A DNA stretch of 64,000 nt from Mesorhizobium ciceri biovar biserrulae WSM1271 (GTDB lineage Bacteria > Pseudomonadota > Alphaproteobacteria > Rhizobiales > Rhizobiaceae): NCBI RefSeq assembly GCF_000185905.1, contig NC_014923.1, positions 6,200,490 through 6,264,489 on the forward strand, given 5' to 3'. Both the position numbers and the translations under genes were made by a program. The notes below the pieces were generated by a model. The model was not told where the DNA came from and did not search any database. It saw only the letters and a program-made list of their open reading frames with translations. Shown here one piece after another: positions 16,813 through 24,519 of the stretch. Position 1 is the stretch's first letter. Each line of letters begins with the position of its first letter.

Positions 16813-19032
16813 TCACGCCGCTTTCCTGGTCTCGCCTTTCGCATAGGGATCGAAGCGCTGATAGAAGCTCTCACCCTTCTCGGCCATGTCGAGCAGCAGC
16901 TTGGGCGCCTTGAACTCGGCGCCGTATTTCTTCTGCAGGTTTCTGGCGATCTTGACGAACGCCTTGGCGCCGATGCCGTCGATGTAGGACAGCGCACCGC
17001 CGGTATAGGGAGCGAAGCCGAAAGCGAGGATCGAGCCGACATCGGCCTCGCGCGGGTCGGTGACGATGCCTTCTTCCATCACCCGTGCCGCTTCCAGCGC
17101 GATGGTGACCAGAAGCCGCTGCTGCAGCTCCTCATAATCGACCTTCTCGGGCGCAAGCTGCGGATAGAGCTCCTTGAGGCCCGGCCACAGCTTCTTCTTG
17201 GCGGGCTTGGCCGGATAATCGTAAAAACCCTTGCCGTTCTTGCGGCCGAAGCGGCCGTGATCGTCGACCATGGTGTTGATCAGCGCCATCTGCTTGGGAT
17301 CGACCGCCTTGTCGCCCAAATCCCTGATGGTCTGCTTCATGATCTTCTGGGCAAGGTCGATGGCCGTTTCGTCGGTCAGCGCCAGGGGGCCGACCGGCAT
17401 GCCGGCTGCCTTCGCCGCGTTCTCGATCATCGGCGCGGGCACACCTTCGATCAGCATCTTGTAGGCTTCCGACATGTAGCGCAGCACGCAGCGGTTGACG
17501 TAGAAGCCGCGCGTGTCGTTGACGACGATCGGCGTCTTCTTGATGGCGCGAACGAAGTCGATCGCGGTGGCCAGCGCCTTGTCGCCGGTCTTCTTGCCCA
17601 AAATGATCTCGACCAGCATCATCTTGTCGACCGGCGAGAAGAAATGGATGCCGATGAAATTCTTCGGCCGCGCCGAATTCTTGGCCAGCGACGAGATCGG
17701 GATGGTGGAGGTGTTCGACGCGAAGATCGCCGATGGCTTCAACACGGCTTCCGCCTGTTCGGTGGCGCTCTTCTTGACGCCCGAATCCTCGAACACCGCC
17801 TCGACCACCAGATCGCAGCCGGCAAGGTCGGCGTAGTCCGCCGTCGGCGTGATCAGCGACAGCAGTTTGTCCTTGTCCTCCGGCTTGGCGCGGCCCTTCT
17901 TGACCTGATCCGAGACCAGGCTGTCGGAATGCGCCTTGCCCTTGGCGGCCGACTCCAGATCACGGTCGAGCAGCACCACCGGGATGCCGGCCTTGGCGGT
18001 GACATAGGCGATGCCGGCGCCCATGAAGCCGGCGCCGAGAATGCCGATCTTCTTGAACTTGGTTTCGGGCACGCCGGCCGGGCGGCGGGCGCCCTTGTTC
18101 AGTTCCTGCAGCGACACAAACAACGAGCGGATCATCGCCGCCGCTTCCCTGGTCTGCATGATCTCGGTGAAATAGCGCTGCTCGATGCGCAAGGCGGTGT
18201 CGAATGGCACCAGCAGGCCTTCATAGACGCATTTGAGGATCGCGGCGGCGGCCGGATAGTTACCATAAGTCTCGCGGCGCAGGATGGCGATCGCCGGCGG
18301 CCACAGATTGAAACCGGCCGGCGAATAGATCTGGCCGCCGGGCAGCTTGAAACCTTTCTCGTCCCATGGCGCCACCGGCTTCAGGCCATTCCTGATCATC
18401 GCCTTGGCGGTCTCGACCAACCTTGTCGGCTCGGCGATCTCATGGATCAGGCCCATCGACTTGGCCTTCTGCGGCGACAGCGTCTGGCCGGAGGTCAGCA
18501 TCTGCAACGCCTGCTGCTGATCGGTCAGCCGCGGCACGCGCTGGGTGCCGCCGGCGCCCGGGAAGATGCCGATCTTCACCTCGGGAAGCGCCATCTTCAC
18601 CTTGTCGCTATCGGCGGCGACACGGCCGTGGCAGGCGAGCGACAATTCGAAGGCGCCGCCCATGCAGGTGCCGTTGATCGCCGACACCCACGGCTTTCCG
18701 CAAGTTTCCAGCTTGCGGAACAGGCCGGTCATCATGCCGGCATTGTCGAACAGCGCCTTGGTCGCCTTTTCGGCGTCCTTGCCCTTTTCCGCGGCGAAGG
18801 TCGTCAGCATCTTCTGCAGCAAAGAGATATCTGCACCGCCGGAGAAGGTATCCTTGCCGGAGGTGATCACGGCGCCCTTGATGGCGGCGTCACCAGCCAC
18901 CTTGTCGACAATGGCGTTCAATTCCCGCATCGCCTCTTCGGTGAAGACGTTCATCGAACGGCCGGGCATGTCCCAGGTGACCAGCGCAATGCCGTCGGCG
19001 TCGGTGTCGAGGGCGAAATTGGTGTAGCTCAT
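16813..19032 (-). CDS. fadB: Fused enoyl-CoA hydratase / 3-hydroxyacyl-CoA dehydrogenase (FadB/FadJ type)
   Basis: 739 residues. The N-terminal crotonase domain (about 1-290) carries FSGGADISLL and NGTCMGGAFELSLACHGRV. The dehydrogenase part starts with the NAD-binding GILGAGFMGAGIAYV near residue 328, has the catalytic His near 463 in GIHFFSPVDKM, and ends with the C-terminal helical domains. It catalyses the second and third steps of beta-oxidation in the cytoplasm. It follows the thiolase gene by 14 bases, so both are in the beta-oxidation operon. The choice between fadB and fadJ names cannot be made from the sequence. Confidence 0.93.
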   Translation of the reverse strand: MSYTNFALDTDADGIALVTWDMPGRSMNVFTEEAMRELNAIVDKVAGDAAIKGAVITSGKDTFSGGADISLLQKMLTTFAAEKGKDAEKATKALFDNAGMMTGLFRKLETCGKPWVSAINGTCMGGAFELSLACHGRVAADSDKVKMALPEVKIGIFPGAGGTQRVPRLTDQQQALQMLTSGQTLSPQKAKSMGLIHEIAEPTRLVETAKAMIRNGLKPVAPWDEKGFKLPGGQIYSPAGFNLWPPAIAILRRETYGNYPAAAAILKCVYEGLLVPFDTALRIEQRYFTEIMQTREAAAMIRSLFVSLQELNKGARRPAGVPETKFKKIGILGAGFMGAGIAYVTAKAGIPVVLLDRDLESAAKGKAHSDSLVSDQVKKGRAKPEDKDKLLSLITPTADYADLAGCDLVVEAVFEDSGVKKSATEQAEAVLKPSAIFASNTSTIPISSLAKNSARPKNFIGIHFFSPVDKMMLVEIILGKKTGDKALATAIDFVRAIKKTPIVVNDTRGFYVNRCVLRYMSEAYKMLIEGVPAPMIENAAKAAGMPVGPLALTDETAIDLAQKIMKQTIRDLGDKAVDPKQMALINTMVDDHGRFGRKNGKGFYDYPAKPAKKKLWPGLKELYPQLAPEKVDYEELQQRLLVTIALEAARVMEEGIVTDPREADVGSILAFGFAPYTGGALSYIDGIGAKAFVKIARNLQKKYGAEFKAPKLLLDMAEKGESFYQRFDPYAKGETRKAA

Positions 19033-19046
19033 CGTTTCTCTCCCCG

Positions 19047-20255
19047 TCAGACGCGTTCGATGATGGTTGCGGTGCCCATGCCGGCGCCGATGCACAGCGT
19101 CACCAGAGCGGTGTTGAGATCGCGCCGCTCGAGTTCGTCCAGCACCGTGCCGAAGATCATCGCGCCGGTGGCGCCGAGCGGATGACCCATGGCGATGGCA
19201 CCGCCATTGACGTTGATCTTGTCATGCGGAATGTCGAAAGCCTGCATATAGCGCAGCACCACCGAAGCGAAGGCTTCGTTGAGCTCGAACAGGTCGATGT
19301 CCGAGAGCTTCATCTTGGCGCGCTTCAACAGCTTCTCGGTGACGTCGACCGGACCGGTCAGCATCAGCACCGGCTCGGAGCCGATGTTGGCGAAGGTGCG
19401 TATACGCGCGCGGGGCTTCAGCCCCATCGCCTTGCCGGCCTTCTTCGAACCGAGCAGCACGGCCGCCGCACCATCGACGATGCCGGACGAATTGCCGGCA
19501 TGATGGACATGGTTGACCTCTTCCACTTCGGGATGCTTCTGCACCGCGACCGCATCGAAGCCGCCCATTTCGCCGGGCATGACGAAGGACGGGTTGAGCG
19601 AGGCCAGCGACTGCATGTCGGTCGACGGGCGCATATGCTCGTCATGGTCGAGGATGGTCAGGCCGTTCTGGTCCTTGATCGGGATGACGGATTTCTTGAA
19701 GCGGCCATCCGCCCAGGATTTGGCGGCGCGCTTCTGGCTCTCGACCGCATAGGCGTCGACGTCGTCTCTTCTGAAGCCGTATTTGGTGGCGATCAGGTCG
19801 GCCGAGATGCCTTGCGGCACGAACCAGCCGGGCAGGCCGACCGAAGGATCCATGAACCAGGCACCGCCCGAGGCGCCCATGCCGACGCGCGACATCGATT
19901 CGACACCGCCGGCAATGACGATCTCGTCCGCTCCCTGCGCGATCTTGGCGGCACCGAAATTGATGGCGTCGAGCCCGGAAGCGCAGAAGCGTGAGATCTG
20001 CATGCCGGGCGCCTTGGTGTCGTAGCCGGCCTCGAAGGCGGCGGCGCGCGGAATGACCGAACCCGCCTCGCCGACCGGATCGACGCAGCCGAAGATGATG
20101 TCGTCGACGTTTGCAGTGTCCAGCCCATTGCGGTCGCGCAGCGCCTCGAGCGTCTTGGCGGCAAGCCGCACCGCCGGCACCTCGTGCAGCGATCCGTCTT
20201 TCTTGCCCTTGCCGCGCGGTGTGCGCACGGCGTCATAGACATAAGCTTCAGCCAT
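19047..20255 (-). CDS. fadA: Acetyl-CoA acyltransferase (thiolase)
   Basis: 402 residues of the thiolase family. The nucleophile is Cys91 in RFCASGLDA; the C-terminal pair is His358 in GHPLGATG and Cys388 in LCIGAGMG. It carries out the last step of beta-oxidation, cleaving 3-ketoacyl-CoA with CoA. Placement directly before the fused hydratase/dehydrogenase supports a degradative rather than a PHB-synthesis role. Confidence 0.93.
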   Translation of the reverse strand: MAEAYVYDAVRTPRGKGKKDGSLHEVPAVRLAAKTLEALRDRNGLDTANVDDIIFGCVDPVGEAGSVIPRAAAFEAGYDTKAPGMQISRFCASGLDAINFGAAKIAQGADEIVIAGGVESMSRVGMGASGGAWFMDPSVGLPGWFVPQGISADLIATKYGFRRDDVDAYAVESQKRAAKSWADGRFKKSVIPIKDQNGLTILDHDEHMRPSTDMQSLASLNPSFVMPGEMGGFDAVAVQKHPEVEEVNHVHHAGNSSGIVDGAAAVLLGSKKAGKAMGLKPRARIRTFANIGSEPVLMLTGPVDVTEKLLKRAKMKLSDIDLFELNEAFASVVLRYMQAFDIPHDKINVNGGAIAMGHPLGATGAMIFGTVLDELERRDLNTALVTLCIGAGMGTATIIERV

Positions 20256-20288
20256 TTGCTTGCTCCTTGGGTTTGCCTGATGTCGCCT

Positions 20289-21461
20289 TCAGAGAGAGCG
20301 TCCGATCAGCAATTTCATGATCTCGTTGGTGCCGCCGTAGATGCGCTGGACGCGGGCGTCGCGGAACATGCGGGCGATCGGGTATTCATTCATGTAGCCA
20401 TAGCCGCCATGCAGTTGAAGGCATTCGTCGACGACTTTTCCCTGCAGGTCGCTGAGCCAGTACTTGGCCATCGACGCTGTCACGGGATCGAGACCGCCCG
20501 CGATGTGGCGGGCGACGCAATCATTGTAGAAGACGCGGCCGATGGTGGCCTCGGTCTTGAGTTCGGCCAGCTTGAACTGGGTGTTCTGGAAATCGATGAT
20601 CGCCTTGCCGAACGCCTTGCGCTCCTTGACGTAGTCGATGGTCAGCGCCAGCGCCCGCTCGATCATGGCGATGGCGCCCGTGCCGATCTGCAGCCGCTCC
20701 TGCGGCAGTTGCTGCATCAACTGGACGAAGCCCTGACCTTCCTCGTGGCCGAGCAGGTTGGAGGTCGGCACGCGCATGTCGTTGAAGAACAGCTCCGACG
20801 TGTCGTTGGCCTTGAGCCCGATCTTGTCGAGGTTACGGCCGCGCTGGAAACCTTCCACCTCGTCGGTCTCGACGACGATCAGCGAGGTTCCCTTGGCCCC
20901 CTTCTCCGGATCGGTCTTGGTGACGACGATGATGAAGTTCGCAAGCTGGCCGTTGGTGATGAAGGTCTTGGAACCATTGATCTTGTATTGGTTGCCATCC
21001 TTCTGCGCTCGCGTCTTGACGCCCTGCAGATCGGAACCGGCGCCGGGCTCGGTCATGGCGATGGCGCCGATCAGCTCGCCGGTCGCCAGCTTCGGCAGCC
21101 ATTTCTTTTTCTGATCCTCGGAGCCGTAGTGGAGGATATAAGGGGCGACGATCGAATTGTGCAGGCCGATGCCGAACCCGTCGACGCCGACATGGCCAAT
21201 GGCCTCGATGATGGCGCTCTCATGCGCGAAGGTGCCGCCGGAGCCGCCATATTCCTCCGGCATAGAAGCGCAGAGCAGGCCGGCGGAACCTGCCTTCAGC
21301 CAGCTTTCGCGATCGACCATCTCGTTCTTCTCGAACTCGTCGTAGCGCGGCGCGATCTCCTCCGACATGAAGCGATGCGCCATGTCGTAGAGCATGCCGA
21401 CCTCGTCCGCCGCCCAGGCGGGCTTCGGCAAAGAGAGCACTTCGGCGGGATTTGTCGCCAC
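20289..21461 (-). CDS. Acyl-CoA dehydrogenase
   Basis: 390 residues of a standard FAD-dependent acyl-CoA dehydrogenase. It starts with GTG at 21461, which has GGAGGAAAT upstream. FAD- and substrate-binding blocks are AIAMTEPGAGSDLQG and GSKTFITNGQLANF, and the C-terminal IYGGTNEIMK region includes a conserved Glu. It introduces the 2,3-double bond at the first step of beta-oxidation or of branched-chain acyl-CoA breakdown. It sits between a long acyl-CoA dehydrogenase and the thiolase in one minus-strand run. Confidence 0.92.
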   Translation of the reverse strand: MATNPAEVLSLPKPAWAADEVGMLYDMAHRFMSEEIAPRYDEFEKNEMVDRESWLKAGSAGLLCASMPEEYGGSGGTFAHESAIIEAIGHVGVDGFGIGLHNSIVAPYILHYGSEDQKKKWLPKLATGELIGAIAMTEPGAGSDLQGVKTRAQKDGNQYKINGSKTFITNGQLANFIIVVTKTDPEKGAKGTSLIVVETDEVEGFQRGRNLDKIGLKANDTSELFFNDMRVPTSNLLGHEEGQGFVQLMQQLPQERLQIGTGAIAMIERALALTIDYVKERKAFGKAIIDFQNTQFKLAELKTEATIGRVFYNDCVARHIAGGLDPVTASMAKYWLSDLQGKVVDECLQLHGGYGYMNEYPIARMFRDARVQRIYGGTNEIMKLLIGRSL

Positions 21462-21507
21462 GATTTCCTCCGCGTATCGACAGACAGAAAGGCCAGTGAG
21501 GTCGAGC

Positions 21508-23298
21508 TTAGAACGCTTCCGCCGGCAGTGCCATCAATGTGTCAGCGCCGCTCGAAATGCGGGCGAGATGCGCCGATGTCTCCGGCATGATCCGCTCCAT
21601 GAAGAAGCGCCCCGTCACGATCTTGTTGTCGTAGAAGGATTGCGCGCCATTGGCGTCCGTCTTGCCAAGTGCCACCTTGGCCATCTGCGCCCACATATAG
21701 CCCAGAGCGACCAGGCCGAAGAGATGCATGTAGTCGGTCGAGGCGGCACCCGCATTATCGGGCTTGGCCATGCCGTTCTGCACCAGCCACATGGTCGCAG
21801 CCTGCAAATCGTTGAGACCTTTCTTCAACGCCTTGGTGAACGGCGCCATCTTCTCGTTAGCGCGGTTCTCCTCGCAGAATTCGCCGACCTCCTTGAAGAA
21901 GGCCTGCACGGCGCGGCCGCCATGCAAACCAAGCTTGCGGCCGACGAGGTCGAGCGCCTGGATGCCATTGGCGCCTTCATAGATCATGGCGATGCGGGCA
22001 TCGCGCACGAACTGGCTCATGCCGTGCTCTTCGATATAACCGTGACCGCCGAACACCTGCTGCGCCATGACGGCGTGGTCGAACCCTTTGTCGGTGAGCA
22101 CGCCCTTGACCACCGGTGTCATCAGGCCGGTGTAGTCGTCGGCGGCCTGGCGATCCTTGTCGTCGCCGGAGCGGTGGGCGATGTCGGACTTGATCGCCGT
22201 CCACAGCGCCAGCGCGCGGCCGGCCTCGTTGAAGGCTTTCATGGTCATCAGGCTGCGGCGGATGTCGGGATGGACGATGATCGGATCGGCCTTCTTGTCC
22301 GGCGCCTTCGGTCCAGACAATGAGCGGCCCTGCAAACGGTCCTTGGCGTAGCCGACAGCGTTCTGATAGGCGATCTCCGACAGCGACAACCCCTGCAGGC
22401 CGACACCGAGGCGCGCCTCGTTCATCATCGTGAACATCGCCTTCAGGCCGCCATTGGGCTCGCCGAGCAGCGTGCCCTCAGCCTCGTCATAGTTCATGAC
22501 GCAGGTCGAATTGCCGTGGATGCCCATCTTCTCCTCGATCGAGCCGCAGGAGACGGTGTTCCTGTTGCCCGGATTGCCCGACGGGTCGAGCTTGAGCTTC
22601 GGCACGATGAACAGCGAGATGCCCTTGACGCCTTCCGGCGCACCCTCGATGCGGGCCAGCACCAGATGGACGATGTTGTCCGACATGTCGTGTTCGCCGG
22701 CCGAGATGAAGATCTTCTGGCCTGAAATCTTATAGGTGCCATCGCCGTTCGGCACCGCTTTGGTCCGCAACAGGCCGAGATCCGTGCCGCAATGCGGCTC
22801 GGTCAGGTTCATGGTGCCGGTCCAGGCACCCTCGATCATCCTCGGCAACCATGTCGCCTTCTGCTCGTCGGTGCCGTGGGTGATGATTGCCGCGATCGCG
22901 CCCTGCGTCAGGCCCGGATACATCATCAAGGACATATTGGCCGAGACCATATATTCGGCGACGGCGGTGTGCACGGCATAGGGCAGGCCCTGGCCGCCGA
23001 ACTCGACGGGTGCGGCCAATCCCATCCAGCCGCCCTCGCGGTACTGGTCGAAGGCCTCCCTGAAGCCTTTCGGCGTGGTCACCGAGCCATCGTCGTGACG
23101 CACACAGCCTTCCATGTCGCCGACACGGTTCAGCGGATGCATGACGTTTTCGGCGAGCTTGGCGCCTTCGGCGAGGATCGCCTCGAGCACATCGGGCGTG
23201 GCGTCGGCAAATCCGGGAAGGTTCGAATAACGCTGATAACCCAGAACCTCGTTGAGCACGAACAGCGTATCCTGAACCGGAGCCCTGTATGTCGGCAT
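21508..23298 (-). CDS. Long acyl-CoA dehydrogenase with C-terminal extension (FadE-like)
   Basis: 596 residues, longer than the neighbouring dehydrogenase because of a C-terminal helical extension found in one acyl-CoA dehydrogenase subfamily. Blocks seen are MNLTEPHCGTDLGLL, GQKIFISAGEHD, VFGGHGYIEEHGM and MIYEGANGIQALDL. The enzyme should act on acyl-CoA at the first oxidation step. ATG at 23298 with GGAG upstream. It is the first gene of the beta-oxidation run and has its own upstream palindrome. Confidence 0.92.
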   Translation of the reverse strand: MPTYRAPVQDTLFVLNEVLGYQRYSNLPGFADATPDVLEAILAEGAKLAENVMHPLNRVGDMEGCVRHDDGSVTTPKGFREAFDQYREGGWMGLAAPVEFGGQGLPYAVHTAVAEYMVSANMSLMMYPGLTQGAIAAIITHGTDEQKATWLPRMIEGAWTGTMNLTEPHCGTDLGLLRTKAVPNGDGTYKISGQKIFISAGEHDMSDNIVHLVLARIEGAPEGVKGISLFIVPKLKLDPSGNPGNRNTVSCGSIEEKMGIHGNSTCVMNYDEAEGTLLGEPNGGLKAMFTMMNEARLGVGLQGLSLSEIAYQNAVGYAKDRLQGRSLSGPKAPDKKADPIIVHPDIRRSLMTMKAFNEAGRALALWTAIKSDIAHRSGDDKDRQAADDYTGLMTPVVKGVLTDKGFDHAVMAQQVFGGHGYIEEHGMSQFVRDARIAMIYEGANGIQALDLVGRKLGLHGGRAVQAFFKEVGEFCEENRANEKMAPFTKALKKGLNDLQAATMWLVQNGMAKPDNAGAASTDYMHLFGLVALGYMWAQMAKVALGKTDANGAQSFYDNKIVTGRFFMERIMPETSAHLARISSGADTLMALPAEAF

Positions 23299-23385
23299 GC
23301 TTTTTCTCCACCCTGCAAACCCGGTCCGAATGCCCCGAAGACAAGCCAGGGCGGCATGCGGACCCATATTGGGAGCGGGATAGCA

Positions 23386-23415
23386 AAAATTGACGTTTGC
23401 GTAAACGTCAATTTT
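23386..23415. promoter_or_regulatory. 30-bp perfect palindrome upstream of the beta-oxidation operon
   Basis: Two 13-base arms (23386-23398 and 23403-23415) with the core TTGACGTTT and AAACGTCAA flank a 4-base centre. It lies 88 bases upstream of the fadE-like start. It includes two overlapping, oppositely oriented versions of a site that recurs upstream of the merR gene (24190-24205). It is probably the MerR operator. Confidence 0.72.
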
Positions 23416-23513
23416 CTCGATGCGACAAGATTCCCCGCCCCCTGGAGCAATGAGCGTAGCGGCGCGACGTTGCGCAAGCCAGCGCCGAAAGGCCATAAGA
23501 GTGGGCCAGGACA

Positions 23514-23543
23514 ACGAAAAGCCGCGTGGCAGGCCACGCGGCT
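23514..23543 (-). terminator. Terminator downstream of merR
   Basis: AGCCGCGTGGC at 23520-23530 and GCCACGCGGCT at 23533-23543 form an 11-bp stem. Read on the minus strand it is followed by four T residues. It separates merR from the beta-oxidation operon. Confidence 0.65.
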
Positions 23544-23605
23544 AGACAGAACTCGGACAATCAGCAGACGACTTGGTGTCTGGCGCAATTCCTGACGGAA
23601 TTGCT

Positions 23606-24064
23606 TCAGCTGGCGGCGCTCGCCTGCGGCGCCGAACGCTCGCTCAGCATCTGGCGCACCGCCGACATCGAGCCGCTGAGCTCGTTGATGGCGTCGTCGA
23701 TCAGCGCCCGTTGCTTCTGCAGGCGGGCAAGCTGCTTTTCCGACTTGTCCAGCGCAAGCTTGAGCTGCTTGGTGTTTGAACCGGTGGGATCGTAGAGATC
23801 CATCATCTGCTTGACGTCGCGCAGCGAGAATCCGACCTTGCGGCCAAGCAGGATCAGCTTGAGGCGGGCCTTGTCGCGGCGCGTGTAGAGACGGGTCGAA
23901 CCGTCGCGCTGCGGATTGAGCAGGCCCTTGTCTTCGTAGAAACGCAGCGTGCGCAGCGTCACTCCATATTTCTTCGCCATCTCGCCGATGCGGACGAGGT
24001 CCTCGCCGGCTTCGGCAGACATATTGGTATTGGCCGCGGTCTCGCCGGCCGAGATAAGCTTCAT
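23606..24064 (-). CDS. MerR-family regulator, likely of acyl-CoA catabolism (LiuR type)
   Basis: 152 residues. The N-terminal MerR helix-turn-helix is clear (VRIGEMAKKYGVTLRTLRFYEDKGLL, quoted here across the helix pair), followed by the LNPQRDGSTRLYTRRDKARL wing and a coiled-coil dimerisation helix (about 95-135). No cysteine cluster for metals is present, so it is not a metal sensor. Regulators of this type next to acyl-CoA dehydrogenase genes control fatty-acid or branched-chain amino-acid breakdown. Matching sites upstream of this gene and of the beta-oxidation operon support that role. The start at 24064 has GGGGAAA upstream. Confidence 0.85.
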   Translation of the reverse strand: MKLISAGETAANTNMSAEAGEDLVRIGEMAKKYGVTLRTLRFYEDKGLLNPQRDGSTRLYTRRDKARLKLILLGRKVGFSLRDVKQMMDLYDPTGSNTKQLKLALDKSEKQLARLQKQRALIDDAINELSGSMSAVRQMLSERSAPQASAAS

Positions 24065-24519
24065 GGTCACTGGCTTTCCCCGTCTGGTGGCGTCGCGGTC
24101 CTGGACCGTGCGTCGCCTGACTGGAAGCGGGGGCCTGCTTCCAGTCGTGGTTTCAACAAACAAATCGCAAACATGCGCTCAATGCGCCTTTTACGTTTAC
24201 GTCAATTCTATACCGATTGCCGCAGGATGACGCAAGGGCGTTCTGCGCCCCGCCCTTTATGCCGCACCGTCAGGCCAGCAGCCAACATCCTTTCGATTTC
24301 TTAAGTTTGGTTAACGCGTTGTTTACCACGTTGGGGGAAATGTGGGCGCGTCGGCTACCCGTGTTTATCCTGTATCGAATTTTTCACGGTTTTTCGGAGC
24401 GCGGGCGAGAGCCCGGGAAGCTCGTCTTCCGCCGCGGCATCGCCGCCGGTCGCCTTCGTTCCGATAGGGACCTGGGGGAACTGGCCGCGAGCCAGCCATT
24501 CTGAAAGACGGACGCACCG
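24065..24519. promoter_or_regulatory. merR-podJ divergent intergenic region
   Basis: A 455-base spacer with no credible gene. It holds the second MerR-type site (24190-24205) and, towards podJ, TTAA at 24301 and 24311. From the second of these, TTAACGCGTTGTTTA (24311-24325) is one base from the CtrA consensus TTAA-N7-TTAA. The podJ ribosome site is weak. Confidence 0.5.
24190..24205. promoter_or_regulatory. Second MerR-type operator, upstream of merR
   Basis: TTTACGTTTACGTCAA matches the reverse complement of part of the 23386-23415 palindrome at 13 of 16 positions, with differences only in the centre. It lies about 125 bases upstream of merR, suggesting autoregulation. Confidence 0.6.

Larger units (their letters stand above)
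23299..23605. other. Spacer between fadE-like gene and merR (no gene)
   Basis: This 307-base stretch holds the merR terminator hairpin, the operator palindrome and presumably the promoter of the beta-oxidation operon. No credible reading frame is present on either strand. Confidence 0.7.

Noticed and set aside
16699..19185. 828-residue open frame on the plus strand
   Set aside because: It is the complement of the fadB-type gene, a common product of GC-rich codon use; composition is not protein-like.
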